Under the pieces are notes generated by a model that worked only from the letters and a program-made list of their open reading frames with translations, was not told where the DNA came from and ran no database searches. DNA of 64,000 bases from Marinobacter denitrificans (GTDB lineage: Bacteria; Pseudomonadota; Gammaproteobacteria; Pseudomonadales; Oleiphilaceae): assembly GCF_008795955.1 (NCBI RefSeq), contig NZ_VMHN01000011.1:62001-126000 (forward strand), in the 5' to 3' direction. Of the stretch, positions 27,862 to 36,729 are shown piece after piece. The position numbers and the translations under genes are program-made. The first letter of the stretch is position 1; each line of letters starts with the position of its first letter.

Positions 27862-28360
27862 GCTGCTCATTTTTATCGCGGTAGTGGCTGTACTGGTCAT
27901 CGTTTGGCGACGGCGCCGTAACAGCCTCGTTGACGAGCTGGGCATTGAGGGCGACTTGATATGGATCGACGACGGCCGCCACACCAAACCCTTCTTCAAT
28001 GGAGCCTTCAAGGTCTTTGGGAAGCCGGATGCGCTGTATCGGACTCGCACCGGTGTTCTTTCTGTTGAGTACAAGAGCCGAAACGGTCCAGTGTTTGAGA
28101 GCGATGTCACCCAAGCCTTTTGCGCGGCCCTGGCTGCCCGGGGAGATGGGTACAGGGTGAATCAGGTTCTGATCAAGACCTCCGCCATTCAGGAAGTGTT
28201 TAAGCTTCCTTCTTCCGACAAGGCGTTGTTCGATCGGATTCAGCCCGCCGTCGTCCATGCCCGACAAGCAAAGTTCGGTCATGCGGTACCGAGCCGGCCC
28301 GAGCTTAAGAAATGTCGCAGCTGTGGCTTCCGCGGGGACTGCGACGATTCGGCAGCCTGA
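27851..28360 (+). CDS. Cas4-like nuclease core with N-terminal membrane segment
   Basis: 169 residues. After a single membrane segment (residues 5-18) and a basic stretch come the PD-(D/E)XK nuclease motifs: GKPD (Asp60), VLSVEYKS (Glu73, Lys75) and TQAFCAAL (Gln88). The C-terminal KKCRSCGFRGDC carries Cys155, Cys158 and Cys164, the three-Cys end of a Cas4 4Fe-4S site. The first Cys and the His are missing here but present in the product of the overlapping upstream gene. Topology predicts a membrane-anchored nuclease. There is no CRISPR array or cas1/cas2 nearby. Confidence 0.75.
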   Translation: MIHELLIFIAVVAVLVIVWRRRRNSLVDELGIEGDLIWIDDGRHTKPFFNGAFKVFGKPDALYRTRTGVLSVEYKSRNGPVFESDVTQAFCAALAARGDGYRVNQVLIKTSAIQEVFKLPSSDKALFDRIQPAVVHARQAKFGHAVPSRPELKKCRSCGFRGDCDDSAA

Positions 28361-28567
28361 ACCCGAGAAAAAGAGGTGCAGCTCTCAAAATCGCTGAGGA
28401 AATTCGTTCAACATCAGGTTAATTGATAGCAGATACCTTTAGTCAGGGTGATCCCGCCAATAACCGTCGCGACTTTGCCCTCAACGTTAATCTTAACTCC
28501 AACTATCAATAGCGAGAAGTTGATAGCTTCAGGGAAGCAGTGGTTCTGAATTTCAAGGGAAGGACTG

Positions 28568-29047
28568 ATGAAACGATTACTCACCTCAAGCTTGCTTGCC
28601 TGCTGTTTGATTGCGCCAATAGCCCAGGCCAGTAATTGCCAGGTTCATTTCACGATCGTGGATGGCAATGTCCAGAGGGCACTAACCATTGGATCAACAC
28701 TCCCTCAGTGACAAGCCCGCGAGCAGATGTGCGAACGGCTAAATTCGTTCGGTGGTGCGATCAACGTTGCGGGCGGATTCTCCACGGGAGCGGGCACAGT
28801 CTCGTACTTCGTCCATTTGACCGTCGGCGAACGAGTGACTGGTTTCAGCATTCCCGACCATGGCATCAATTTCGTCATGTCAGGACGTTTTCCCGACGCG
28901 AAAACGGAATCCGAACTCATAGGCATCGCAATCCCAGCGTTCAGAGGTACAACAAAAAAGCTGCTACAAAACTGGTACGAATCGGGAGGGTTTGAAAAGG
29001 CTGTTGAAGCGTTTTTGAATAGCCGAAACATACTCAATCGACGCTGA
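28568..29047 (+). pseudogene. Secreted protein gene with an in-frame TGA
   Basis: The frame starts MKRLLTSSLLACCLIAPIAQAS, a typical signal peptide, preceded by AAGGGAAGGACTG. It meets TGA at 28709-28711 (codon 48) and continues open in the same frame for 111 more codons (MCERLNSFGGAINVAGGFSTGAG..., ending EAFLNSRNILNRR). The intact protein would be about 159 residues and periplasmic. The family is not recognised. It could be a nonsense mutation, a sequencing error or a recoded stop. The 207 bases before it show no gene. Confidence 0.6.
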
Positions 29048-29091
29048 AACAATGGAAAATAAGAGGCCATCAACTCCGTTGAGCTACAAGC

Positions 29092-29331
29092 TCATGACAA
29101 TACCAATTGTCGTTTTCGCCGGGCCTCAAGTTCTGACCAGCTGGTATTCAATCTCATCGCAATGGCATTGAATTCACCAACTGTCCTCACGTCCCTCAAT
29201 TTGATTTGGAGTCCGCACCTGTCAGATGGGTAGTCACGATCCTCATTGATCGTGGCAACGCCCAGTGCAATTTCAATCGCCCAGGCGAGCTCGGACTTGT
29301 CGGAACAGGTGCTGATCAACAGAGGTGACAT
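29092..29331 (-). CDS. Small protein coupled to the lipoprotein gene
   Basis: 79 codons starting MSPLLISTCSDKSELAWAIE. The ATG overlaps the stop of the lipoprotein gene (TGATG), which suggests translational coupling. No signal peptide or recognised domain; the tail is basic (SELEARRKRQLVLS). Support comes from the overlap and length only. Confidence 0.5.
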   Translation of the reverse strand: MSPLLISTCSDKSELAWAIEIALGVATINEDRDYPSDRCGLQIKLRDVRTVGEFNAIAMRLNTSWSELEARRKRQLVLS

Positions 29332-29957
29332 CAATTGAGCTGCAGCGAACCGGTGAACGTTGTGCACTTGTTCGGTTGTTCGTCCAGGCATGCCACATAG
29401 AGCACGTCGGCACTCTTGGGAATCACGTTCAGAAACGCGGAGGTGTCGACGGTCAGATCGTTGATGCCGTTGGTGCGGCCTACGGGAATGCTCGAGCAGG
29501 AAATCACATTTTGATTGCCTGGCGCGTAATCACAATCGAATGAGGCAAACTGCCCGCAGGCGTAGTCCGAGTCCGATGGCCACATGCAGGAAATGCTGAA
29601 GAGCTCGAGGTCATCTTCTTGTTGGAAAACACCGTCTTCACTCAGGTAGACCGACGCCGTATACGGAAAGGATTCATTGAATTCCGGGACGGACTGATCA
29701 TCGTAGTACACCTCCATCTTCCAGGTAATGCTGATCGTGTCGTTCGGTGAAAAATGATCCTCAGGATCACCGGTGCCAGCAGCAATATTGAATACGGTTG
29801 GCTTTAACGGGGCCTCAGAGAATTCGAAGACCAACTCCCTCTCTTCAACATCCGGTGCCGGCGCCGAGGGACCAGAGCTTGATGAAGAACCCCCTCCCCC
29901 GCAAGCAACTAGGGTCGAGCAGGCCAGAATCAGATAGAGCGATTGTTTTGTTTTCAT
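29331..29957 (-). CDS. Putative lipoprotein
   Basis: 208 residues with a lipoprotein signal (MKTKQSLYLILACSTLVAC; lipobox LVAC) followed by a Gly/Ser linker (GGGGSSSSSG). The mature part is acidic with six or so Cys and beta-rich segments (TISITWKMEVYYDD, YTASVYLSEDG). No family recognised. A tra-type palindrome lies 57 bases upstream, so it may be expressed with conjugation genes, for example as a surface-exposed factor. Confidence 0.75.
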   Translation of the reverse strand: MKTKQSLYLILACSTLVACGGGGSSSSSGPSAPAPDVEERELVFEFSEAPLKPTVFNIAAGTGDPEDHFSPNDTISITWKMEVYYDDQSVPEFNESFPYTASVYLSEDGVFQQEDDLELFSISCMWPSDSDYACGQFASFDCDYAPGNQNVISCSSIPVGRTNGINDLTVDTSAFLNVIPKSADVLYVACLDEQPNKCTTFTGSLQLN

Positions 29958-30014
29958 GGTGATATCCGAGTCAAAAACCAGATCTTAGGCCTGGCTCATG
30001 CCGCGGATGAGATT

Positions 30015-30040
30015 CAAAAGTCAGTGACCTATGACCGTTT
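30015..30040 (-). promoter_or_regulatory. Shared tra-regulon palindrome, site d (weaker)
   Basis: Read towards the lipoprotein gene: AAACGGTCAT-AGGTCA-CTGACTTTTG. The distal half AAACGGTCAT is identical to that of site c at 57236-57261, and the proximal half differs from the consensus at a few positions. The distance to the start codon at 29957 is 57 bases. Confidence 0.55.
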
Positions 30041-30053
30041 AGAATGCGGGGAC

Positions 30054-30084
30054 AAAAAAAGGCCTTCCCGCAAGCGGAAAGGCC
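30054..30084 (-). terminator. Intrinsic terminator of the 112-residue gene
   Basis: On the minus strand GGCCTTTCCGC-TT-GCGGGAAGGCC is an 11-bp stem with one G-U pair, followed by seven T. It lies about 100 bases after the stop of the gene at 30185-30523. Confidence 0.85.
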
Positions 30085-30184
30085 AACCCTCACTCTCTCT
30101 CACCCAGGAGCCACGCTCGCTAGTCATTTCAAGATCTCATGGAAATCTTCGCGGCCAACCCCCGGGAAAGAAGAATTTTCAGGT

Positions 30185-30523
30185 TTATTTCCGACCCAGA
30201 ATATCTTTACCAGGTTTTCGTCGAAGCATTGGCTGTTTGCGATCCATCACGCCCAGTACTGAGGATGAGTCTCCGAGACAGATGCCCACCATATACACCC
30301 CGGGCCCCAGGCGCTGATAAGGTTCAAGCAAGTGGCGGCGCCAAGACTCAATATCTAGAAGTACAGGACGGACCGAAGGTAGCTGCTGAACCACTTCACG
30401 ATCGGCAATACCGATCCAATTACCTATCTCAATGCCATCAGCCGTGCAAAACCCAATCGGTTCGCAGCTCGCGAAGGCCCCGAGTTCTTTGTAAACACAA
30501 TTGTGACGGCGTCTGAATTCCAT
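30185..30523 (-). CDS. Hypothetical protein, possibly SOS-controlled
   Basis: 112 residues starting MEFRRRHNCVYKELGAF; contains GIEIGNWIGIADREVVQQL and LGPGVYMVGICLGDSSSV. No domain recognised. Support comes from length, a good terminator downstream and a LexA-type box directly upstream that is now split by an IS1595 element. No clear ribosome site precedes ATG 30523, so the start may be further in. Confidence 0.5.
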   Translation of the reverse strand: MEFRRRHNCVYKELGAFASCEPIGFCTADGIEIGNWIGIADREVVQQLPSVRPVLLDIESWRRHLLEPYQRLGPGVYMVGICLGDSSSVLGVMDRKQPMLRRKPGKDILGRK

Positions 30524-30533
30524 GAAATATCTA

Positions 30534-30545
30534 CTGTTTGAATAT
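30534..30545. promoter_or_regulatory. LexA-type SOS box, split by IS1595
   Basis: CTGT-TTGAATAT ends at the IS1595 left end. The other side of the element begins with a second TTGAATAT (the target duplication, 34194-34201) and ACAG (34202-34205). Removing the element and one copy gives CTGTTTGAATATACAG, a perfect CTGT-N8-ACAG box. It could serve the 112-residue gene on the minus strand or the gene at 34321 on the plus strand. Confidence 0.65.
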
Positions 30546-30627
30546 GGCTCTGTTGGCTACCGCTGTTGTTACGCTCGAATAATACTGTATATACTACTGT
30601 ATAAACAGTCCTTCGGTGGAGCGCAAC

Positions 30628-30802
30628 ATGAAAAAAGCTGACCTGAACGCCCTCGAAAAGGCTTTGTCCCACCTCCCGGTTGATCTCAAACAACACCTTG
30701 CCAATCAGCTTCTTGGGCAAATCAACGCTCAGGCTCACACCTTGCTGGAAACGGCCAGATCTCACCTATGTCCGCATTGCGGTCATGAGCACGTCGTCAA
30801 AT
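30628..30802 (+). pseudogene. IS1595-family transposase, 5' part
   Basis: MKKADLNALEKALSHLPVDL followed by a zinc-ribbon half (LCPHCGHEHVVK) of the IS1595 N-terminal domain. The ribosome site GGTGGAG precedes ATG 30628. The reading is interrupted after the codons for HVVK by the IS21-family insertion. Confidence 0.88.
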
Positions 30803-30906
30803 TGCGTAAACCGCTGAAGGTTGCCACCCATTCCACGTGAAGCCTGCCACCCGGACCGGAGCAAGGCTGCCACCCATCGGAGCGTAGCGACGCGGGGTTT
30901 CTCTTC

Positions 30907-31662
30907 TTACTCCGAAGCCGCAGTGTCCGTCAACTTTGCCTGCTGTTTTCGCATGGATTCGCCCCGCAGATTGATCTTGTAGGCGTTGTGAACGAGCCGG
31001 TCCAGAATGGCGTCTGCCAGAGTGGCGTCACCGATTACGCCATGCCATTCCTCGATGGGTAATTGGCTAGTGGCGATGGTGGAGCGCCGGCCATGTCGAT
31101 CTTCCAGCACCTCCAGCAAGTCCCGCCGGTTCTCCGCGCTCAGTTTCATCAGCCCCCAGTCATCCAGGATCAACACGTCGACCTTGGCCAGATTCGTCAG
31201 GAGTTTTGAGTATTGGCCGTCGCCCTTGGCAATGGTCAGCTCGCGCAACAGTCGGGTCAGGCGGACGTACTGGGCGGTGTAACCCTCCCGGCAGGCTTTG
31301 TGCGCCAGAGCACAGGCCAGCCAGGTTTTGCCGACCCCGGTGGGGCCGGTGATGAGCACGTTCAGGTGCTCTTTCACCCATTGGCAACCGGCCAGTGATT
31401 GCACCAGCCCTTTATCCAGGCCCCGTGAGTTCCGGTAATCGATGTCTTCGAGGATGGCCGTGTGTCGCAGCCTGGCACGGCGCAACCGGCTGGTCATGCG
31501 CTGGTTGTCTCGCTCGGTCATTTCCCGGTCCACGAGCAGCCCGAGGCGTTCCTCGAAGCTCAGGTCGGTGATGTCGGGAGTGACCGACTGATCCGCCAGG
31601 GCGGCGGCCATGCCGGTCAGTTTGAGGGCGTGGAGCTTGTCCAGTGTGGGATGTTTCAGCAT
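30907..31662 (-). CDS. istB: IS21-family helper ATPase IstB
   Basis: 251 residues, AAA+ ATPase of the DnaC type that regulates target choice of IstA. Walker A is NVLITGPTGVGKTWLACAL, Walker B is VLILDDWGLMKL, and there is an arginine-containing sensor region (DAILDRLVHNAYKINLRG). It follows istA closely on the same strand. Confidence 0.95.
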   Translation of the reverse strand: MLKHPTLDKLHALKLTGMAAALADQSVTPDITDLSFEERLGLLVDREMTERDNQRMTSRLRRARLRHTAILEDIDYRNSRGLDKGLVQSLAGCQWVKEHLNVLITGPTGVGKTWLACALAHKACREGYTAQYVRLTRLLRELTIAKGDGQYSKLLTNLAKVDVLILDDWGLMKLSAENRRDLLEVLEDRHGRRSTIATSQLPIEEWHGVIGDATLADAILDRLVHNAYKINLRGESMRKQQAKLTDTAASE

Positions 31663-31674
31663 GTCAGAGATCCT

Positions 31675-33216
31675 TCAGTGGTAGTAGGCGGGGCCACGGA
31701 TGTTGTCGTGGGTGTCGGGCAAGGCCAGTTCCTGTTGCTCTTCCAGGGGCTGCTGATCCAGACGGTGTTTGAGGATGGATTCAATGCTCTTGTAGCGGCA
31801 GCTGCCCAGCATCAGGGCACGCTGGCAGGCGGCTTCCAGGCGTGCCTCGCTGTAGCTCTGCCCCAGCCGTAGTATGCCCAGGCAGGAGCGGTACGCCTGC
31901 TGTGGGTGTTTTCGGGCACCCAGTGCGGTGCGGATAAGCTTCTCCGTCGCCGGTCCGGTCTTGGCCGCCCAGGCGATCAGCCGTTCCGGCGACCACTCGC
32001 CGGCGTGGCGATGAGACTCCGGCATGTGCGCCGCAATGGTGGTGTGTCGCCCCTTTTGGTCGGAACGCCGGTGGCTGGCGACCCGGTTGCCCCGGTAAAA
32101 GCACTCGATGGTGTTGTGGGTGATCCGGACCTCCACCTCTTTCTTGATCAGGGTGTAGGGCACCGAGTAGTAATGCCCGTCGATGGCGACGTGGTAGTCG
32201 ATGTGGACTCGGGCTTTTTTCCACTCGGCATAGGTGTATGGCTCTACCGGCAATGGCTGTAGAACAGGTTTGTCCAGCTGTTCGAAGTGGTCGCGCCGGC
32301 AGCCGGGTAACTTGCGGAAGGGGCGGGTGTTCAGCCTCTCCAGCAGCTCACGGATGGTGGCGTTGAGTTGCCCCAGTGAGAAGTGTTGGCGATGGCGCAA
32401 CGCTGCCAGGATCCAGCGCTCGACGATCAACACACCCCCTTCCACCTTGGCCTTGTCGCGGGGCTTACGGGCGCGCGTGGGGACGATGGCGATCCCATAA
32501 TGGGAGGCCATATCCTGATAGGTTGGGTTGAGGTCCGGCTCGTACCGGTGAGCCTTGGTAACACCCGATTTTAAATTGTCGGGGACCACTAATTCCGGAA
32601 CGCCATTCAGATACTGGAAGGCCCGGGTGTGAGAGCCGATCCAGTCCGGCAATGTCTGGCTCCAGGTGGCCTCGGCGTAGGTGTAATTGGATGCCCCCAT
32701 CACCGCCACAAAGACCTGCGCCTCGTGGATCTCTCCGGTGGTGCGGTCAATGACGGGCACGGTCTGGCCAGCATAGTCCACGAACAGCTTCTCACCGGCC
32801 CGATGGTCCTGGCGCATCACCAGGTCCAGCTTGCCCCGCCAGGCCCGGTAGTGCTCGCAGAACCAGCTGTACTGATAACCGTCCGGGTTGGCTTGCCGGT
32901 ACTCCTGCCAGAGCAGGAACAGGGTGACATGCTTGCCCGTGAGTTCGTCGCGGATGTGTTGCCAGTCGGGTATACCTCTGGCCTGCGCAGGTAGATCCGG
33001 TGGCGGCGGGAACAGCAACTGCTCCAGATGGGCCTCATCCAGATCCGCTGGCAACGGCCAGCTCAGACCGGCCTCAACCGTGCGGCGCAGGTATTCGCTC
33101 ACGGTGGGGCGGCTAACGCCACAGGCTGCCGCAATCTGGCGGTTGCTCAGCCCTCGCTCCCACTTGAGGCGAAGAACTTCTTTGATCTTACGCATGGATA
33201 ACCTCTTCGCTGGCAT
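31675..33216 (-). CDS. istA: IS21-family transposase IstA
   Basis: 513 residues. N-terminal helix-turn-helix (GLSNRQIAAACGVSRPTVSEYL), DDE core with KLFVDYAGQTVPV (Asp), VPELVVPDNLKSGV (Asp) and the Glu region in KPRDKAKVEGGVLIVERW, then a C-terminal beta domain (DGHYYSVPYTLI). MRKIKEVLRLK (33195) is an alternative start seven residues inside. Confidence 0.95.
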   Translation of the reverse strand: MPAKRLSMRKIKEVLRLKWERGLSNRQIAAACGVSRPTVSEYLRRTVEAGLSWPLPADLDEAHLEQLLFPPPPDLPAQARGIPDWQHIRDELTGKHVTLFLLWQEYRQANPDGYQYSWFCEHYRAWRGKLDLVMRQDHRAGEKLFVDYAGQTVPVIDRTTGEIHEAQVFVAVMGASNYTYAEATWSQTLPDWIGSHTRAFQYLNGVPELVVPDNLKSGVTKAHRYEPDLNPTYQDMASHYGIAIVPTRARKPRDKAKVEGGVLIVERWILAALRHRQHFSLGQLNATIRELLERLNTRPFRKLPGCRRDHFEQLDKPVLQPLPVEPYTYAEWKKARVHIDYHVAIDGHYYSVPYTLIKKEVEVRITHNTIECFYRGNRVASHRRSDQKGRHTTIAAHMPESHRHAGEWSPERLIAWAAKTGPATEKLIRTALGARKHPQQAYRSCLGILRLGQSYSEARLEAACQRALMLGSCRYKSIESILKHRLDQQPLEEQQELALPDTHDNIRGPAYYH

Positions 33217-33406
33217 CTGGCCTTCTCCGGATGAAAAGGATCAGAGTACCGTTAAGTTATCCCGCGCCGGACGATTTTGATGGAGCTTCAGGCAGCCTGC
33301 CGGGGTGGCAGCTTTGCCGTGGAATCAGTGGCAGCTTTCGCGTGGAATGGGTGGCAGGCTTCGTCTGGAATCAGTGGCAACCTTGGTCTGGAATACGCAG
33401 TCAAAT

Positions 33407-34191
33407 GGGGTCATTCTGGTGAATTACAGCGATATCGGTGCCAGAGCCTCACCTGTCACAAGACCTTTAATGCCGTTACAGGAACATCACTGGCCAGGTT
33501 GCATCACCGCAACAAGTGGTTTGATTACCTGAGATGCATGCGAGACGGCCTGACTCTGCGGGTATCGGCATTTCGAGTAGGCATTGATTTAAAGACAGCT
33601 TTCCGGTGGCGCCACCGTTTTCTGAATGCCAGTGCAAACGCCAACGCGAATGCCCTTTCCGGCATTGTCGAAGTAGATGAAACCTTCTTTGCCGAGTCCT
33701 GCAAAGGCAAGCGCAACATCACGCATCGCAGTTCCAGGAAGCGTGGCGGGCAAAGTAACAGGAAGCATAAAGCCGATAAAATCCCGGTACTTATCGCACG
33801 GGACCGCAACGGTAACATCAGTGATCTGGTGGATCCTGAACTAAACAAATCGACGGTTCATGCTTTTCTGAGGCCGATTATCAATCGTGACTCGATCCTG
33901 TGTTCAGATGGCCACAGCTGGTACAAGACCTTTTCCAGCGAACACGGAATTGCCCACCACCGACTGGTCACACTCGATAATCAACGGGTGATCGGCAAGG
34001 AATACCACATACAGAACGTCAACGGTTATATGAGTCGACTGAAGGGCTGGATGGCGCGGTTTCATGGGGTTGGAACGGCATATCTGCCGAGCTATCTGGC
34101 ATGGCGACGGCTATTCGAGCGAGCTCAACCTTCCGAAGAGGCCTGGCTACGGATTGCGATAGGCGCAAACCAACAGCCAATGCCAACATAG
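33407..34191 (+). pseudogene. IS1595-family transposase, 3' part
   Basis: Continues from 30802 as WGHSGELQRYRCQSLTC, KTFNAVTGTSLARLHHRNKW, then the DDE-type core IVEVDETFFAES, LCSDGHSWYKTF and the catalytic region HIQNVNGYMSRLKGWMARF. Joined to the 5' part it would be a normal IS1595-family transposase of about 320 residues. Confidence 0.88.
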
Positions 34192-34320
34192 CCTTGAATA
34201 TACAGCATTATTGCAGATGGACTGCCTTCCAGGCTAACCAGAAAAAGATCAACATTTTGTTGCGGACGTGTTTAGAGTCAGGGATGACCCATTACCGGAC
34301 AACTGAGGAGGTCAACAGGA

Positions 34321-34556
34321 TGAATGCAACAACCAAGCAAGGTGAACTACTCGGCCGGCTCTTCGGAGTCCACATCCGAGACAACAACGGAGAAGTTCTC
34401 TATTCCTTTACGGACATTCGCAATGGTGAAGTTTTCGGGCGAATACCTGCGGATGAGACCCCGTGCGGAAAGCGCGACCTCTGGGTAAGCGCAGGAACTC
34501 TGGAAGACGGAACGGCGACAAGCGATGAAGGAGAGATGCTTTTCAGGCTGGTCTGA
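34321..34556 (+). CDS. Small hypothetical protein
   Basis: 78 residues, MNATTKQGELLGRLFGVHIRD..., with a strong ribosome site (GAGGAGG, 8 bases before ATG 34321). No domain recognised; acidic C-terminus. It lies between the split SOS box and the large ParB-like gene. Confidence 0.65.
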
Positions 34557-34729
34557 TTCGCTGACCAGAAAAGGGATCGGTGGTGGGATTTCATGTCCAC
34601 CGTCGACCCAAAATCGACGTTCAAAAAAGGTATTGCGTATGGCTATGAAATGGCTTCATAAAATAGCTATATTATTGTTATAAATAGTGTTTTCAGGGGT
34701 TGGCCGTGGCCATTTTCGTGAGATTTTAA

Positions 34730-34754
34730 GAGTGAACAGCAACGAAATTCACTC
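34730..34754. promoter_or_regulatory. Inverted repeat before the large ParB-like gene
   Basis: GAGTGAA and TTCACTC are separated by 11 bases, ending 14 bases before the start codon. An AT-rich promoter-like stretch lies at about 34650-34690. It may be an autoregulatory operator. Confidence 0.45.
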
Positions 34755-34768
34755 AGAGGAATCACAAA

Positions 34769-36571
34769 ATGGAAACTCAAATCTCTCTCAAGAATCTGAC
34801 CCTGTCACCGCTCAACGTCCGGAAAGTTAAAACATCAGTGGAAGAAGATGCGCAGCTCCGCGCTCTGATAGAGTCGCAGGGTGTTCTGCAGAATCTCATT
34901 GTCATTCCGTCACCCGATGCCGAGGGACGGTATGAGGTTATTGCCGGTGGACGCCGACTCAGCGCCTTAAACCACCTTCTTGCCGAAGGAAAGATCGATG
35001 CCGAATTTCCAGTCCGGTGCGTCGTGAAGACGGAATCTGAAGCCATCGAAGCCAGTCTGGCCGAGAACTATCGCTCGGATATGCATCCCGCTGATCGCTT
35101 TGTTGCCTACAAGGCCATGCTGGATGCAGGACGATCCATCGAGGACATCGCGAAACGATTCGGTAAGCCTGTCACCGAAGTTAAGAAACTCCTGAAACTT
35201 GGGGCTGTCTCCCCGGTGATTCTGGACGCCTTCCGATCACAAGAGATGAACTTTGACATGGTCATGGCCTTTACCGTCACGGACGATCAGAAGGCTCAGG
35301 ATTCCGTCTTCGCAGAGGTAAAAGAGCAGTATCACCCTTCTCCCCGATTCGTGCGTCAAAAGCTGCTCAACACCGATGTTACGACTGAGGACACCACCTT
35401 TAAATTTGTCGGGCAAGAGGCTTACGAGGCCGCCGGTGGCACGTTGTCCGAAGACTTGTTCGCGGACAGCCAATACGTCAACGACGTCGACCTCCTGAAT
35501 CGTCTGGCCGATGAAAAGCTCGAAAAGCTACAAGAGTCTTTCAAGGCTGAGGGCTGGGGCTTCGTGGAGGCAACTCTGGATGGTGGGTACAGCCACCCAC
35601 TTCGGTTTGCTCCGTGTATCGAAGGTGAAACCATCACCGCACCAGACTCTGTTGTTCAGCAGTATGAGGCGAAGGAACGGGAGCTTGAAGGCCTGATGGA
35701 GGCGGCCTCGGATCACGAGGACGAAGAAACCAACGAACGGTTCCGTCAACTGAATGAAGAACTGAGTGACCTGAAGGACACCATCGACGCTTCTCGTGAA
35801 TTCTCCAACGAACAGAAACAGTCAACGGGCGTTCTGCTTTCCGTAGACTTCCGGACAGGCGAACTGGTGACAAAGGTTGGCATCGTTTTGCCAAAAAAGG
35901 AGTCCGAAAAGGCGCAAAACGGAGATGGCACTATAGCCGAGACACCTCAACCTACCGAGAGCAACGCGCTTAAAGTCGATCTTGAGTCATACCGGCTCCA
36001 GGCACTTGAAGCCGCGATCATGCAAAAAGCAGAAATCTGTCTGGACATGACCATTTTCACAATGGCCAAGACAGTGCTTGCGGGTTCAACGTGGTACCGG
36101 AGACCCCTTGGAATCGATCTGGATGTGAACACCTTCTCTGCCACCAAAGACATTGAGGAAACCTCCGCTGCTGCTGAAATTCGGAAGCATCGTGATGCCT
36201 TAGAACTGAACTGGCTGGCCCAAGAAGGAGACTTGGAACAGTTCAAAACATTCCAAAAACTATCCAGAGCGAGCAAATTGAACATCCTCGCCCATTGCAG
36301 TGCTCAAACGCTCCGCTGCGCGACCAATGAAGTTGAGCAATACGTTGCTGAACAGATCAAGTTCGACCTGAGTAAGCACTGGCAACCGACGAAGGCGAAT
36401 TACTTCAACAGGATCAGGAAAGGCAAGCTCATCGAAATCCTGAAAGACCTGAAAGGCGATGAGTTCGCTTTGTCTCAGGCTGACGCCAAGAAAGGCGATC
36501 TGGCGACGATTCTGGATGAACTGGATGAAACGAAAGGTTGGCTCCCCGATTCACTCACCAAAGCAGCATAG
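34769..36571 (+). CDS. Large ParB-like protein
   Basis: 600 residues. The N-terminus has the ParB/Srx nuclease-like domain: LSPLNVRKVKTSVEEDAQL, SQGVLQNLIVIP, YEVIAGGRRLSALNHLL and IEASLAENYRSDMHPADRF. A helix-turn-helix follows (IEDIAKRFGKPVTEVKKLLKLG). The long C-terminal part has an acidic coiled region and is typical of plasmid and ICE members rather than chromosomal Spo0J. It probably acts as a plasmid DNA-binding or maintenance factor; no ParA partner is adjacent. A clear terminator follows. Confidence 0.85.
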   Translation: METQISLKNLTLSPLNVRKVKTSVEEDAQLRALIESQGVLQNLIVIPSPDAEGRYEVIAGGRRLSALNHLLAEGKIDAEFPVRCVVKTESEAIEASLAENYRSDMHPADRFVAYKAMLDAGRSIEDIAKRFGKPVTEVKKLLKLGAVSPVILDAFRSQEMNFDMVMAFTVTDDQKAQDSVFAEVKEQYHPSPRFVRQKLLNTDVTTEDTTFKFVGQEAYEAAGGTLSEDLFADSQYVNDVDLLNRLADEKLEKLQESFKAEGWGFVEATLDGGYSHPLRFAPCIEGETITAPDSVVQQYEAKERELEGLMEAASDHEDEETNERFRQLNEELSDLKDTIDASREFSNEQKQSTGVLLSVDFRTGELVTKVGIVLPKKESEKAQNGDGTIAETPQPTESNALKVDLESYRLQALEAAIMQKAEICLDMTIFTMAKTVLAGSTWYRRPLGIDLDVNTFSATKDIEETSAAAEIRKHRDALELNWLAQEGDLEQFKTFQKLSRASKLNILAHCSAQTLRCATNEVEQYVAEQIKFDLSKHWQPTKANYFNRIRKGKLIEILKDLKGDEFALSQADAKKGDLATILDELDETKGWLPDSLTKAA

Positions 36572-36589
36572 GGGCGCAATCAGAGTGAA

Positions 36590-36619
36590 AAAAGGGAGCC
36601 GGAATCAGGCTCCCTTTTT
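36590..36619 (+). terminator. Intrinsic terminator after the large ParB-like gene
   Basis: GGGAGCC-GGAATCA-GGCTCCC followed by TTTTT, with an A-run before it, so it may also work in reverse. Confidence 0.92.
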
Positions 36620-36729
36620 GTTTCGGGCTTGCCAGTGAAGCATAGTCGTGTATACCTAAGGACTACAGCGGAAAAAAGTCATGACTTGCATAACCATAAA
36701 CTGGCTTTGCAACCGAATGGATCGGCGAC

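Larger units (their letters stand above)
30803..33399 (-). mobile_element. IS21-family element
   Basis: 2597 bp carrying istA and istB. Ends start TGCGTA and finish TACGCA. Inside each end are repeated copies of a motif like GGTTGCCACYSATTCCA / GAAGCCTGCCAC, the multiple terminal repeats typical of IS21. A 7-bp duplication GTCAAAT flanks the insertion (30796-30802 and 33400-33406). Confidence 0.92.
30546..34193 (+). mobile_element. IS1595-family element interrupted by an IS21-family element
   Basis: The ends are GGCTCTGTTGGC (30546-30557) and GCCAACATAGCC (34182-34193), an inverted repeat with one mismatch. They are flanked by a perfect 8-bp target duplication TTGAATAT (30538-30545 and 34194-34201), the size expected for IS1595. 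The transposase gene is split by the IS21-family insertion at 30803-33399. Confidence 0.92.

Noticed and set aside
30587..30612. CTGTATATAC...CTGTATAAACAG as another SOS box
   Set aside because: CTGT half sites are present but the spacing does not give CTGT-N8-ACAG, and the sequence is internal to the IS1595 end.
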